In this document: piece after piece, positions 18,498 through 27,923 of the stretch
Numbering within the stretch: position 1 is the first letter of the stretch
Layout of the letters: the number at the start of each line of letters is the position of its first letter
Source of the DNA: Halomonas sp. 'Soap Lake #6'
Lineage (GTDB): Bacteria > Pseudomonadota > Gammaproteobacteria > Pseudomonadales > Halomonadaceae
Direction of reading: 5' to 3'
DNA length: 64,000 nucleotides
Assembly (NCBI RefSeq): GCF_003031405.1
Contig: NZ_CP020469.1
Location: 3,410,001 to 3,474,000 of the forward strand
Notes under the pieces: generated by a model
The model's database searches: none
What the model saw: only the letters and a program-made list of their open reading frames with translations
What the model was told of the DNA's origin: nothing
Translations under genes and position numbers: made by a program

Positions 18498-19792
18498 ACC
18501 AGCACCTCAAAGGCTCGGGTAAAGAAGTCCACTCCACCAAAATTGCCGGATTTCAGCGCCAGCGACAGTGGCGCCTCACGGCCCGCCCACGGGGCCTGGG
18601 TCCAGGGCACCCCGGGGTCAATTTGTTCACCGATGCGCAGAGTGGTAATGCCGAGTGCCGAGACCACCGCGCCAGAGGTTTCGCCCCCGGCCACCAGCAA
18701 GCGGCCCGCGCCTTCGTTGACCAGCGTAACTGCTAGTTGACTCAATGCCTCTTCGACGAGATGCCCCGCACGGTCCACGCCCAGTTCGGCTTGCGCAGCT
18801 TTCACCTTCTCTGGGTCCGCCGAAGCGTAGATCAGTACCGGGGCGTTGCTGGATAAGCGCTCCAGGGCAAAGGCCAGCGCCTGTTCCCACTGTTTGTCTC
18901 CTTCCGCCAGCGATAAGGGGTCCAGGGCAAAGCCGCCGTCAGGGTGTTTGGCCAGAAAGTCCGCCACCTGGGCTAGCGTCGCCCGTGAGCAACTGCCGGA
19001 GAGCACCAGCGCACTGCCAGAGGATGGGGATAAACGGCCCGGCTCAGCGATGGTGGCTAACCAACCCTGGGCGCGGTACTGGGCGGGCAGTGCCTGACCC
19101 AGGCCAGAGCCGCCGGTGACCAAAGGCATTAACACCGTGGCTTCGGCCAATACGTCCAGATCCTGTTCATCCAGGGAATCACAAATCACATGGCGCACGC
19201 CTTGCTCCGCCAGTGCGGATAAATGAGCACGGGTGGTCTCCGCCCCTTTAGCCAGCACGGCACGGTTGGCCAAGCCCACCGGGTGTGGCGTTTGGCGAGA
19301 GAGCACTCGCACAAGATCCGCGTCTTGCATCGGGTTCAGCGGGTGGTGCTGCATACCGCTGTCGCTAAGCAAGCGATCACCTACAAACAGATGCCCCTGA
19401 TAAACCGTGCGGCCATTAACCGGAAAGGCGGGCACCATCACGGTTTGGTTAGCCCCCAGGGCTTTGAGAAGCGCATCCGCCACCGGTCCAATATTGCCCT
19501 GGTCGGTGGAATCAAAGGTGGAGCAGTACTTAAAGAACAGCTGTCGAGCCCCTTGCTGGCGTAGCCAATCCAGCGCCGCGAGGGAATCCGCCACGGCCTC
19601 ATCTACCGGGCAGGAGCGGGATTTTAACGCCACCACCACCGCGTCAATGTCCTGTAGATCGATCTCATCCGACGGCACGCCAATCACCTGCAGGCAGCGC
19701 ATGCCGCCGCGCACTAGGTTATTGGCAAGGTCGGTGGCTCCAGTAAAGTCGTCGGCGATGGCCCCTAATACGACGCGCGTTTCAATGCCCAT
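18494..19792 (-). CDS. otnK: 3-oxo-tetronate kinase (OtnK, DUF1537 family)
   Basis: A 432-aa member of the DUF1537 four-carbon acid sugar kinase family. The N-terminal domain has the hallmark GAIADDFTGATDLANNLV. The C-terminal nucleotide-binding domain has LVLSGSCSRATLAQV, LLVAGGETSGAVVSALG and PGVPW. OtnK phosphorylates 3-oxo-tetronate at O4 with ATP. It sits 2 bp after ltnD and overlaps otnC by 4 bp. This family resemblance is clear from the two signature blocks. Confidence 0.93.
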   Translation of the reverse strand: MGIETRVVLGAIADDFTGATDLANNLVRGGMRCLQVIGVPSDEIDLQDIDAVVVALKSRSCPVDEAVADSLAALDWLRQQGARQLFFKYCSTFDSTDQGNIGPVADALLKALGANQTVMVPAFPVNGRTVYQGHLFVGDRLLSDSGMQHHPLNPMQDADLVRVLSRQTPHPVGLANRAVLAKGAETTRAHLSALAEQGVRHVICDSLDEQDLDVLAEATVLMPLVTGGSGLGQALPAQYRAQGWLATIAEPGRLSPSSGSALVLSGSCSRATLAQVADFLAKHPDGGFALDPLSLAEGDKQWEQALAFALERLSSNAPVLIYASADPEKVKAAQAELGVDRAGHLVEEALSQLAVTLVNEGAGRLLVAGGETSGAVVSALGITTLRIGEQIDPGVPWTQAPWAGREAPLSLALKSGNFGGVDFFTRAFEVLV

Positions 19793-19794
19793 TT

Positions 19795-20727
19795 TCAGCC
19801 TCCCTGGGCATCGTTAGCGGCTTCCGGCAAGGTAATGCCTGATAGCCGTTGATAGACTTTAATCACCGCCGAATCATCTTCTCGACCAAAGCCTGCACCA
19901 CTCGCCGCGGTAAACTGCTGCAAGGCACTTGCTGCAACGGGGGTTGCCAGCGCCAGTTCGCGGCCGGTTTGATGGACGATATTGAGATCTTTAACGAAGA
20001 TATCTACTGCGGAAAGCGGCGTGTAATCGCCACTCAGAATATGCGGCACACGATTCTCGAACATCCATGAATTGCCCGCAGAGTGAGTAATCACCTCATA
20101 AATCATCTCAGGGTCGAGCCCCATGCGAATGCCTAGTGCCATGGCTTCGGCGGCCGTGGCGATATGTACCCCTGCCAGTAGTTGATTGACCAGTTTCATG
20201 CTAGAGCCCACGCCGGGCGCATCACCAAGGCGGTAAACTTTAGCCGCCATGGCATCCAATACGGTCTGAGCGTAGTTAAATGCCTCAGACGTACCGGAAG
20301 CCATCACCGAAAGTTCACCGCTTTTGGCTTTTGCCGCACCACCACTAATGGGTGCATCCAGCATTAACAAACCTTCCGCGGCCAAGCGTTCACCAATCTG
20401 CTTGGCTTGACTCGGCGCCACTGTCGCGCACTGCATAATCAGACTGCCTGGCGCCAAGTGATTAACGACTCCCTGCTTGCCAAACAGCACTTGCTCAACC
20501 TGGGAGCCGTTGACGACAACCACCAGCACGATATGACAGTGAGCTAGCTCTGCAGGCGTTGCGACACTGCTCCCACCTGCGGCCACAAAGGTATCGCGAG
20601 CGTGCGCAGAAATATCACAGCCAGTCACGCTTAGCCCCTTTTGGAGCAGTGCAGTGGCGGTGCCCATCCCCATGGCTCCCAGGCCAACAACGCCTACTTG
20701 AAGTGTTTGTTCGCTACGTTTACTCAC
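19795..20727 (-). CDS. ltnD: L-threonate dehydrogenase (LtnD-like)
   Basis: A 310-aa HIBADH-family enzyme with Rossmann motif GLGAMGMG (residues 15-22), substrate loop DAPISGG (124-130) and catalytic Lys178 in GSSMKLVNQLL. LtnD oxidises L-threonate at C2 with NAD to 2-oxo-tetronate. It is the promoter-proximal gene of the operon and divergent from the LacI-type regulator. Unlike the second HIBADH homologue at the operon end, it keeps the classic SGG motif. Confidence 0.9.
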   Translation of the reverse strand: MSKRSEQTLQVGVVGLGAMGMGTATALLQKGLSVTGCDISAHARDTFVAAGGSSVATPAELAHCHIVLVVVVNGSQVEQVLFGKQGVVNHLAPGSLIMQCATVAPSQAKQIGERLAAEGLLMLDAPISGGAAKAKSGELSVMASGTSEAFNYAQTVLDAMAAKVYRLGDAPGVGSSMKLVNQLLAGVHIATAAEAMALGIRMGLDPEMIYEVITHSAGNSWMFENRVPHILSGDYTPLSAVDIFVKDLNIVHQTGRELALATPVAASALQQFTAASGAGFGREDDSAVIKVYQRLSGITLPEAANDAQGG

Positions 20728-20831
20728 CTGCCAATACCTCGCTGCTGTGCTGATTATTGTTATCGTTTCGGCGCTGATTCGTTACTTACAAAGCCATTTA
20801 CAAAACAATTTATAAAGCAATTTATAAAACA

Positions 20832-20863
20832 AATGGTAGCGCTATCATGATAGCGCTACCATT
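20832..20863. promoter_or_regulatory. Double LacI-type operator (perfect 32-bp palindrome)
   Basis: Bases 20832-20863 read identically on both strands. Each half contains a LacI-family site with the central AGCGCT (TGGTAGCGCTATCA and its mirror), so there are two adjacent operators sharing one dyad axis. They lie in the ltnD/lacI divergent gap, about 105 bp from ltnD and 56 bp from the regulator start. AT-rich direct repeats (aatttataaa) border it on the ltnD side and may carry that promoter. Binding by the adjacent regulator is inferred. Confidence 0.85.
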
Positions 20864-20918
20864 CCTTTTAGATTATTCTTTGCGGATCGACAAGTTGAAC
20901 TTCAGGGACGTGCGACCA

Positions 20919-21953
20919 ATGTCTAAAGACTCCCCAGCCGCCGTTAAACAGCGCCGCAGCTCCGACCAAGTCACGCTCAGCCAAGTCGCGCAAGCGGCAG
21001 GGGTATCGCCCATCACGGCTTCACGGGCACTGAACCATCCAGACAAAGTCAGCGATAGCGCGCGGCGCAGCGTGTTGGATGCTGTCGAGCGTTTAGGCTA
21101 CGTACCCAACCTTGTGGCCGGTAGCCTCGCCTCTTCACGATCACGCTTAATCGCGGTCATTGTGCCCTCACTTATTAATACGGTGTTTGTAGAAGTCATC
21201 AAGGGCCTGCAGGAAACACTGGAAGCCGAGGGGTACCAGATACTGCTGGGTAATACCGACTACGACCTAGATCGCGAGTACCAGCTGGTGCGCACTTTTT
21301 TTGGCTGGTCATGTTCGGCACTGGTCACCGCCGGATTACGCCACAACCAGGCATGTCATACGCTGCTGACCAACTGGGACCATCCCATTATGGAGGTGAT
21401 GGAACTGGGCAAGGGAATGGACCTAAATGTCGGCTTGGACCACGTTGCCGCCGGCCGCTGTATGGCTAGCCACCTGATTGATAGAGGCTACCGCCATATT
21501 GTGTATGTGGGCGCGCGACTCACTCAGGATTACCGTGCAGGCATGCGCTATGAGGGGCATAGAGAGGTGCTACAAGCCAAGGGGATCGAAGCGCCCTTAG
21601 TGGAACTCGACACACTAGGCAGCCTTCAGGCCGGAGCGGAGAGCCTGGACCAAGTATTAGCGCAATACCCCCATACCCAGGCCATCCACTTTGCCAATGA
21701 CGACTTGGCCGCGGGCGCCCTGTTAGCCGCTCAACGCCAAGGCCTCAATGTGCCAGGAGATATCGCCATTGCAGGCTTTAACGGCCTGCCCCTTGGCCAG
21801 CATGTGACGCCCCAGCTCACCACGATTCTCTCACCCAGAGAGGAGATGGGCCGCTTAGCCGCCAAAGAGCTAATTCGGCGGCTAAGCGGCAAAAATGTCT
21901 ACCGACGCCAGCACGATGTGGGGTTTACGCTTCAGACTGGCGGCAGTACTTAA
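20919..21953 (+). CDS. LacI-family regulator of the tetronate operon
   Basis: A 344-aa LacI/GalR regulator. The helix-turn-helix is VTLSQVAQAAGVSPITASRALN (in consecutive parts, residues about 19-40), with a hinge near LGYVPNLVAGSLAS and a periplasmic-binding-like sensor domain to the C-terminus, ending in typical REEMGRLAAKELIRRL. It resembles gluconate-type GntR repressors. I use the ATG at 20919 (MSKDSP), with AGGGA upstream; longer forms would begin inside the operator. It is divergent from ltnD, with a double palindromic operator in between, so it most likely represses the operon until a tetronate or its oxo form binds. Confidence 0.9.
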   Translation: MSKDSPAAVKQRRSSDQVTLSQVAQAAGVSPITASRALNHPDKVSDSARRSVLDAVERLGYVPNLVAGSLASSRSRLIAVIVPSLINTVFVEVIKGLQETLEAEGYQILLGNTDYDLDREYQLVRTFFGWSCSALVTAGLRHNQACHTLLTNWDHPIMEVMELGKGMDLNVGLDHVAAGRCMASHLIDRGYRHIVYVGARLTQDYRAGMRYEGHREVLQAKGIEAPLVELDTLGSLQAGAESLDQVLAQYPHTQAIHFANDDLAAGALLAAQRQGLNVPGDIAIAGFNGLPLGQHVTPQLTTILSPREEMGRLAAKELIRRLSGKNVYRRQHDVGFTLQTGGST

Positions 21954-21954
21954 T

Positions 21955-22006
21955 TAGGCTTTGCACGAAAACTGCCTGCGCTCGCCGACTTTTCGTACTG
22001 AGCCTA
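21955..22006. repeat. Dispersed palindromic intergenic element, copy 1
   Basis: A 52-bp imperfect inverted repeat starting taggctttgcacgaaaa and ending ttttcgtactgagccta, directly after the lacI stop and before the convergent amidase end. A second, closely similar copy lies at 29092-29144. Arms, size and placement suggest a REP-like element that also works as a bidirectional terminator. Confidence 0.7.
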
Positions 22007-22016
22007 ACCCAGGCGT

Positions 22017-23417
22017 TCACACCATTGGCGGTTGGCCAAGAATCTCTAAGCCCGTTCCAAGCTCGTTTTCAACCGCCTGCCCAATCGCCAGCAACTTAGC
22101 GTCTTGCCATGGTCCAGCCATTATTTGCAGGCCCACAGGCATATGAGCGGCATCTTTTCCAACTGGCAGCGTTAGGGCACATAAGCCAAGGAAGTTGGCG
22201 ATCACTGTATTGCGTAAGGCGTGCATATTGGCTTTGGGGTAGGCGCCATCAGGCTGAAGACTTTCGATCGTGGGTGGGGTAATTGCCACAGTGGGCGTAA
22301 GTACCGCATCAACATCGGCCATACGGGTGGCTGCCGAAGCATATAGGGAATCCAGCAGTGTGCGTCGACGCACATACTCCCAAGCAGGCATATCATCAGC
22401 CGCTTTGACCCGCGCAGCGACATTGGGATCAAGAGCGTCAATCATCTCGGGCAGCTCGGTTTTTAAAAACGCCGCCAATTCCGGTGCGGCCACGCCGCCC
22501 AATTTGAAGAGTTCGTAAGCCTCTCCGATCCCAGGCAGCTCCAACGTCACTACCCGGGCACCGGCGGCTTCAAGCCGTTTGATAGCAGCGCGTACGGTTT
22601 CTGCAATGCCGGGGCTACAGTCGTCCCAGAAAAACGTTTCCGGCACGCCAAAGGTCAGATCAGCAAGAGATGGCATCGCCGGGACACGATTATCTTTACC
22701 GCTAAGAGCAGCATCCAGCGCATCAAACGCAAAGGCAAGATCATCCACTCGTCGCGCTAGCAGTCCAGGGGTATCCAGCGTGGTGGAGAGCGGCACGATT
22801 TGCTGGGTCGACCAACGCCCGGCGGTGGTTTTTAACCCCACGACTCCCGTCATGGCTGCCGGAATACGCACTGAGCCTGCGGTGTCAGTGCCTAGAGCCA
22901 AGCTTACCGTACCACTCACTAACGAGACACCTGCCCCAGAACTGGAGCCTCCTGGCATGCGATGCTGACTTATATCCCAGGGATTACGCGGCGCCCCCCA
23001 GTGAGCATTGGAGCCCAATCCGCCAAAAGCAAACTCGACGGTGTGTGTTTTCCCCATCACGGAAGGCAGCTGCTTTAACAACGCACTCACCACCGGGCCA
23101 GAGTGCTCCCATCGTTTGGGCAGACGTTGGGAGGAGCCCGCATAGGTGGGCAGTCCGGTTACGGCGAAAATGTCTTTGATGGATACTGCCAACCCCATTA
23201 GCGCACCCGCATCGCCGCCTTGGGCAAGCACAGCATCCGTGGCGTTTGCCATCGCCAAGGCCCGCTCACCGTTCCAGGTGAGGTAGGCGTGATCGTGTTG
23301 ACCACGCTGCTGGTAAGCAGCGATCGATGCCTCTGCCAAGGCGGTTGCGGTGAGAGTGCCTGTGCGCAAGCGGGAGTGCTGCTCACGCAGGGGTAAAAAA
23401 ATTGGCGAATCCTGCAT
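22017..23417 (-). CDS. Amidase-signature-family hydrolase
   Basis: A 466-aa amidase-signature enzyme. The Ser-cisSer-Lys triad can be placed: Lys in MGLAVSIKDIF, and the serines in GGSSSGAGVSL and GTDTAGSVRIPAA. Such enzymes hydrolyse carboxylic amides to acid and ammonia in the cytoplasm. It is the last gene of an operon that begins with an asparaginase-family gene and contains a TRAP transporter and RidA. The operon probably takes up and deaminates an amide-bearing organic acid. Substrate is unknown; GatA is excluded by the lack of gatB/gatC and by context. Confidence 0.9.
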   Translation of the reverse strand: MQDSPIFLPLREQHSRLRTGTLTATALAEASIAAYQQRGQHDHAYLTWNGERALAMANATDAVLAQGGDAGALMGLAVSIKDIFAVTGLPTYAGSSQRLPKRWEHSGPVVSALLKQLPSVMGKTHTVEFAFGGLGSNAHWGAPRNPWDISQHRMPGGSSSGAGVSLVSGTVSLALGTDTAGSVRIPAAMTGVVGLKTTAGRWSTQQIVPLSTTLDTPGLLARRVDDLAFAFDALDAALSGKDNRVPAMPSLADLTFGVPETFFWDDCSPGIAETVRAAIKRLEAAGARVVTLELPGIGEAYELFKLGGVAAPELAAFLKTELPEMIDALDPNVAARVKAADDMPAWEYVRRRTLLDSLYASAATRMADVDAVLTPTVAITPPTIESLQPDGAYPKANMHALRNTVIANFLGLCALTLPVGKDAAHMPVGLQIMAGPWQDAKLLAIGQAVENELGTGLEILGQPPMV

Positions 23418-23444
23418 GGTTCACGTACCTCCTCCAGCCGGTGA

Positions 23445-23912
23445 TTAGCGCACTTCAAAAATAGCTTCGACTTCAACCGCTGCATTGCCCGGCAGTGTCG
23501 CAACTCCAATGGCGGTTCTGGCATGGCGCCCCGCATCACCAAAGAGAGCGACAAATAGCTCAGAGGCGCCGTTAATCACTAATGGTACATCATGAAACCC
23601 CGGTGCTACATTGACAAAGCCGTTCATGCGCACACAGCGTACCACCCGTGAGAAATCGCCATCGACAGCATCACTAAGTGATGCCAAGAGGTTCAAGGCA
23701 CAGGCCTGCGCAGCCAGCTTTCCGGTTTCAAGATCGAACTCCTCCCCCACTTTGCCGGAATAGAGAACATCACCGCCACGCTCACAAATCTGACCCGCTA
23801 GGAAGAGTTGATTACCCAACTGAGACCAGGGCAGAAACATACCGCGTGGTTTTGGAATCGCCGGTAACGTTAGGCCCTGCTCTGATAGTGCTTGTTCAAT
23901 CGTTTTACTCAT
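23445..23912 (-). CDS. RidA/YjgF-family protein
   Basis: A 155-aa Rid-family protein with LFLAGQICERGG, a mid-region LGDAGRHARTAIGVATLP where the conserved arginine (RTAIGV) binds a carboxylate, and the C-terminal VEVEAIFEV. RidA proteins hydrolyse reactive enamine/imine intermediates released by PLP or deaminating enzymes. Length is somewhat above the 130-aa RidA core, placing it in a Rid subfamily. Its site between dctM and the amidase implies clean-up of an imine in this pathway. Confidence 0.9.
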   Translation of the reverse strand: MSKTIEQALSEQGLTLPAIPKPRGMFLPWSQLGNQLFLAGQICERGGDVLYSGKVGEEFDLETGKLAAQACALNLLASLSDAVDGDFSRVVRCVRMNGFVNVAPGFHDVPLVINGASELFVALFGDAGRHARTAIGVATLPGNAAVEVEAIFEVR

Positions 23913-23952
23913 GGTTATTTGTCCTTATTGATTAACGTATTCAAGCTATTAA

Positions 23953-25227
23953 TTAATAAATTAGCGAGGGCAGCCAGGTACTTAGCCAAGGTACGTAGGT
24001 GATAATGATCAGTGCTATCAGCATCAGGCCAATCAGTGGCAGGCAGGCCTTAAACACTTCCTGCAATGACATTTTGGATATCGCCATAGCGACAAACAGA
24101 TTCAGCCCCACAGGCGGGGTAATCATGCCCACCGAGAAGTTAATCAGCGTAATGATGCCGAAGTGAACCGGGTCGACCCCCACCTGGGCGGCAATAGGCT
24201 GGAGCAGCGGCGAGAGCACGATGATGGCCGAGGCGCTATCCAGGAAAAAGCCTGCCACTATCATCACCACATTAAACAGTGCCATGACCTGAAAAGGATC
24301 ATCCGTCCACGACAACACCTGCCCTGCCAGTTGACTAGGGGTACCGGTAATCGCGAGCAGCCAAGAGAAAGCCGAGGCACCAGCGGTTATCAATAGTAGC
24401 GTGGCGGAAATCAGTCCTGAGCTTCTTAACGTTCCAGCCAACTCCCTAAGATTGATGGTGCGATACACCACCATGCCAACAAACAGACCATATACACAGG
24501 CCACCGCTGCTGATTCAGTCGGGGTAAATACGCCACTATAGATGCCACCTAACAGAATCACCGGCAGTCCGAGCCCCCAAGCGGCAGACTTAAAGGCCGC
24601 TAAAATTTCCCGCAGCGTAGGGAAAGGCGAGCGCTCATAGCCTTTGAGGCTGCTGTAAACAATGCAGTAGGCGATCAGAATCGAGGCTATAACGATGGCC
24701 GGTAATAAGCCGGCAGCAAATAGACGGCCTACCGAAGTACCGGTGACTGAACCGTAGATAATCAGAGCAATACTCGGTGGCACGATAGGGCCTAGCGTGC
24801 CCGCAGTCGCAATCAAACCAATGGCGAAGCGTTTATCGTAGCCAGCCGCTACCAGCGCTGGGAACATGATCGAGCCAATCGCCACCACCGTGGCTGGGCT
24901 TGACCCAGAAATGGCACCAAAGAATAGGCATGAAAGCACAGTAGCAGCAGCCAAGCCGCCGGGCACCCACCCAACTAACGCTTTAGCGAGATTGATCAAC
25001 CGATCTGAAAGGCCACCAATACGCATTAACTCCGCAGCCAGAATAAAAAACGGAATCGCCATCAGCGAGAAGTTATTCATGCCGGTAAACATGCGCATTG
25101 GAACGATCACAGGATTGGTAGTACCAAAAAACTCAATGGCGAGAAATACAGCCAAAGCAAGTGAGGCAAAGATCGGTAGTCCGAGTAGCAGAACAGCAAA
25201 AAAGATAGGTAATAATGCAGTAATCAT
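23953..25227 (-). CDS. dctM: TRAP transporter large permease (DctM family), second system
   Basis: A 424-aa polytopic protein with DctM marks: SLMAIPFFILAAELMRIGG, FGAISGSSPATVVAIG, PPSIALIIYG and INFSVGMITPPVGLNLFVAM. I start at the ATG at 25227 (MITALLP) because GGAGAG lies just upstream and the protein then opens with the usual hydrophobic segment. The longer frame from 25272 has no good RBS and would overlap dctQ. It is 16 bp after dctQ. Confidence 0.92.
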   Translation of the reverse strand: MITALLPIFFAVLLLGLPIFASLALAVFLAIEFFGTTNPVIVPMRMFTGMNNFSLMAIPFFILAAELMRIGGLSDRLINLAKALVGWVPGGLAAATVLSCLFFGAISGSSPATVVAIGSIMFPALVAAGYDKRFAIGLIATAGTLGPIVPPSIALIIYGSVTGTSVGRLFAAGLLPAIVIASILIAYCIVYSSLKGYERSPFPTLREILAAFKSAAWGLGLPVILLGGIYSGVFTPTESAAVACVYGLFVGMVVYRTINLRELAGTLRSSGLISATLLLITAGASAFSWLLAITGTPSQLAGQVLSWTDDPFQVMALFNVVMIVAGFFLDSASAIIVLSPLLQPIAAQVGVDPVHFGIITLINFSVGMITPPVGLNLFVAMAISKMSLQEVFKACLPLIGLMLIALIIITYVPWLSTWLPSLIY

Positions 25228-25243
25228 GGTCGCTCTCCAGGAG

Positions 25244-25765
25244 TTAAACGAGCTTATCCGACTCAGCCACAAGCTCTTCGGAGAGGCTCACCGGAGGCTT
25301 CTTCCAGACTTCATTGATCACCCATACATAGCGCAAGACCAGCAATACACCGGATATCCCAATAGGCAGATAGAACCATGCCATTGGCAGGCGCAACGCG
25401 GCAGTCAGTTGCCCGCGGCCGAGCGTATTAAAGTAGAGAACAAAGCCGTAGTAGGTCATAAACCCTGCGAACACTATGCCAATTAGTGCGGCGACTAAAT
25501 GTAGCCAGCGATTAACGGCGGGCGAGGCAATCGCATTCAACACATCCACCGAAATATGGGTGCCATGACGAACGCCCATACTGGCTCCTATGAAGCTCAT
25601 ACAAATAATGGAATAGATAACGACTTCTTCAGCCCAAAATAATGAACCGCTAAAGCCGTAGCGATAGACGACTTGGATGGTGGTGAGGATGGTCGCAATC
25701 GACATGAAAACGACCATCGCTACACTTTCCAAGCGATCAAGACATTTATTGAGCGCTTCGAACAT
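25244..25765 (-). CDS. dctQ: TRAP transporter small permease (DctQ family), second system
   Basis: A 173-aa protein with four hydrophobic helices and the DctQ motifs RYGFSGSLFWAEEVV and MGVRHGTHISVDVL. It is the small membrane partner of DctM. It lies 58 bp after the receptor gene and 16 bp before dctM. The length is typical; it lacks the repeat tail of the first system's DctQ. Confidence 0.9.
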   Translation of the reverse strand: MFEALNKCLDRLESVAMVVFMSIATILTTIQVVYRYGFSGSLFWAEEVVIYSIICMSFIGASMGVRHGTHISVDVLNAIASPAVNRWLHLVAALIGIVFAGFMTYYGFVLYFNTLGRGQLTAALRLPMAWFYLPIGISGVLLVLRYVWVINEVWKKPPVSLSEELVAESDKLV

Positions 25766-25823
25766 GAGATATCCACACCCTTACTGGGTCAGAGGAGAAC
25801 GGTTTCGTTTATGAAACCTAGCC

Positions 25824-26825
25824 TTAATACTCAATACCTACCGCGTCATAAACCTTATGCAGCAGTTCAGTAGTGACGACATCTTCATACTCTTCATGCA
25901 CCGGCATACTGGCTTCAATAAAGGCTTGGCGCTGCTCGGGGGTGAGTTCGTTGATAGCGATCTCATCTCGAATCGCTTCCAGAATGGTTGCTTCGTCCTG
26001 CAGCGTTAACTCACGGGATGTGTCACGACCGTTATCAAAGGCTTCCAGCATGACCGCTTGCAGGTCTTCTGGCAGTGAGTCCCAGGAGTCCTGGTTTATG
26101 ACCGCTGCGTAGGCGTGGTAAGCATGATTGGTAAGCGAGAGGTAATCCTGTACTTCGTGGAAACGCATGGTGTAAATATTGGCCAATGGATTTTCCTGGC
26201 CTGATACCACGCCCTGCTGAAGGCCGTTGTACACCTCGGTAAATGCCATTGCAGTCGCGTTAGCGCCCAGGTTTTGATAGGTTGAAATAATGATCGGCGC
26301 TTGCATGGTACGCATGCGAATATTAGCCATATCTTCGGGCGTTTCAATCGGGCGATCATTGTTCGAAATATGCCGGAAACCCGCACCCCAGAAGTTGACA
26401 CCGTACATGTTATGGCCATTCAGGGTATCGAGAATTTCGCGACCTACCTCACCATCCAAGGCTTCCACCATAGTATCGTAACCGGCAATTAAGAACGGTA
26501 AATCCAAAATCTGCATGCGCGGCTCAAAGTTGCCCAGAGTGGCGCTAGGCGGAATACCGATATCGACCAAGCCCATTTGGATCTGCTCAATGATTTCAAC
26601 ATCACCACCCACCTGAGCAGCGGGCAATACATTAATCTTAATCCGACCGTTAGACTTCTCTTCTACCTCTTCTTTAAAACGCAGTGCTGCTTGTCCGTTA
26701 GGCGTTTCTTCAATTAACACATGGGCAAAGCTGAAGGTATAGTCAGCTGCATGAAGTTGAGCAGTGCCAAAAGAAGCAACTGCGATAACAGCGGAGAGAG
26801 TGGCTTTCGTCAGAGTTAGTTTCAT
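25824..26825 (-). CDS. dctP: TRAP periplasmic substrate-binding protein (DctP family), second system
   Basis: A 333-aa solute receptor. A signal peptide (MKLTLTKATLSAVIAVASFG, cleavage near AQLHAADY) is followed by GGDVEIIEQIQMG, the substrate-binding IRMRTMQ arginine segment and TAMAFTEVYNGLQQGVVSGQENP in pieces. The ATG at 26825 has AAGGTG upstream; a GTG three codons earlier overlaps that RBS. The enclosing operon (asparaginase, RidA, amidase) suggests a nitrogen-containing carboxylate as ligand. Confidence 0.92.
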   Translation of the reverse strand: MKLTLTKATLSAVIAVASFGTAQLHAADYTFSFAHVLIEETPNGQAALRFKEEVEEKSNGRIKINVLPAAQVGGDVEIIEQIQMGLVDIGIPPSATLGNFEPRMQILDLPFLIAGYDTMVEALDGEVGREILDTLNGHNMYGVNFWGAGFRHISNNDRPIETPEDMANIRMRTMQAPIIISTYQNLGANATAMAFTEVYNGLQQGVVSGQENPLANIYTMRFHEVQDYLSLTNHAYHAYAAVINQDSWDSLPEDLQAVMLEAFDNGRDTSRELTLQDEATILEAIRDEIAINELTPEQRQAFIEASMPVHEEYEDVVTTELLHKVYDAVGIEY

Positions 26826-26889
26826 GTCCAGCACCTTATGTAGTTATGATAAATGCTTATTAATTATTTAGTTTTTAACAACTTACTGC

Positions 26890-27885
26890 TCATGCCAGAA
26901 TGCGCTCCATCGCATCCCCCAGCGCTTCGCGCGGGGTACTACTCAGCAACAGGGCAAGGGCAAGCCTTGCCTTACGTGCACTGATATCGTTAAGCGTTAG
27001 TACCCCAGCCGACGCTAAATCGGCTAGGCTGCCGCTAAATTCATAACTAGTATTCACCGGACCTTGCGCGCAGCTACTCACTATCGCTACAGGCACGCCC
27101 GAACTAATTAGCTCTCTTATCGGGGGCATCCAGCCAGGTGGGACATGACCACGCCCTAAACCATCAATCACCACCGCCTTTGCGCCACTCTCAACGCAGG
27201 CTTTCAATAGCATCGGTGAGGCATCCAAATAAGCAGGCAGTAGATCAACCCTAGGTAGCGGAAAATCCCATCCATTAACCGGGGCCGCTATCTCTGTTAC
27301 CGCGTGATACAGCTTTACTCGCTGTCCATCGACATAACCCAGCGAACCGACGCCAGGTGCATCAAAACCATGCAGTTGGAAGCTGCTCACCTTGCGGGCA
27401 TAGCGAGCCGCAAAGAGCGACTCGTTAAATACCACTACACAGCCAAGCTGGCTCAGTTGAGAGCTAGTCGCTGCCACAATGGCATCACAGATATTTTTAA
27501 AGGCATCCGTGCCCAGCTGGTGGGGCGCCCGCTGAGAACCGGTGATTACACAAGGCTTATCAGCGGGCAGTGTGAGCGATAGAAAGTAAGCCGTCTCTTC
27601 TAGCGTATCGGTGCCGTGGGTAATCACCACTCCGTCTACATCTTCTCGATTTAGCGCTTCTCGCCCGTGACGATAGAGTTCAGCGAGATCAGCGAGGGTG
27701 ACGGCATTACTAGGTTTTTGCAGGATCGACATCACCTCTAGCGTGACCTCAATGCCTTGAGGCAGCGACACCTGATCAAGTAACTGTTCACCGCTTAATG
27801 CACCTGACTGGCTGCGCCCTGAATCGCTGGGCTTGCTGGCGATCGTACCGCCTGTCGTCAAGACCACGATGTGCTTTTTGGTCAT
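26890..27885 (-). CDS. Asparaginase/glutaminase-family amidohydrolase
   Basis: A 331-aa asparaginase-fold enzyme without a signal peptide, so probably cytoplasmic. Both catalytic threonine regions are present (VVLTTGGTIAS near residue 12; ITHGTDTLEETAYFL near 88-102), as is the downstream lysine (YARKVSSFQ). The usual GAMRP..SADGPLN stretch reads GSQRAPHQLGTDAFKN, marking a subgroup distinct from E. coli types I and II. Given the operon with TRAP, RidA and amidase genes, it may hydrolyse a different omega-amide. It is promoter-proximal and divergent from a FadR-type regulator. Confidence 0.88.
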   Translation of the reverse strand: MTKKHIVVLTTGGTIASKPSDSGRSQSGALSGEQLLDQVSLPQGIEVTLEVMSILQKPSNAVTLADLAELYRHGREALNREDVDGVVITHGTDTLEETAYFLSLTLPADKPCVITGSQRAPHQLGTDAFKNICDAIVAATSSQLSQLGCVVVFNESLFAARYARKVSSFQLHGFDAPGVGSLGYVDGQRVKLYHAVTEIAAPVNGWDFPLPRVDLLPAYLDASPMLLKACVESGAKAVVIDGLGRGHVPPGWMPPIRELISSGVPVAIVSSCAQGPVNTSYEFSGSLADLASAGVLTLNDISARKARLALALLLSSTPREALGDAMERILA

Positions 27886-27923
27886 GCAGATTCCTATGTT
27901 CTATGTCTAGCCAATACAAACAG

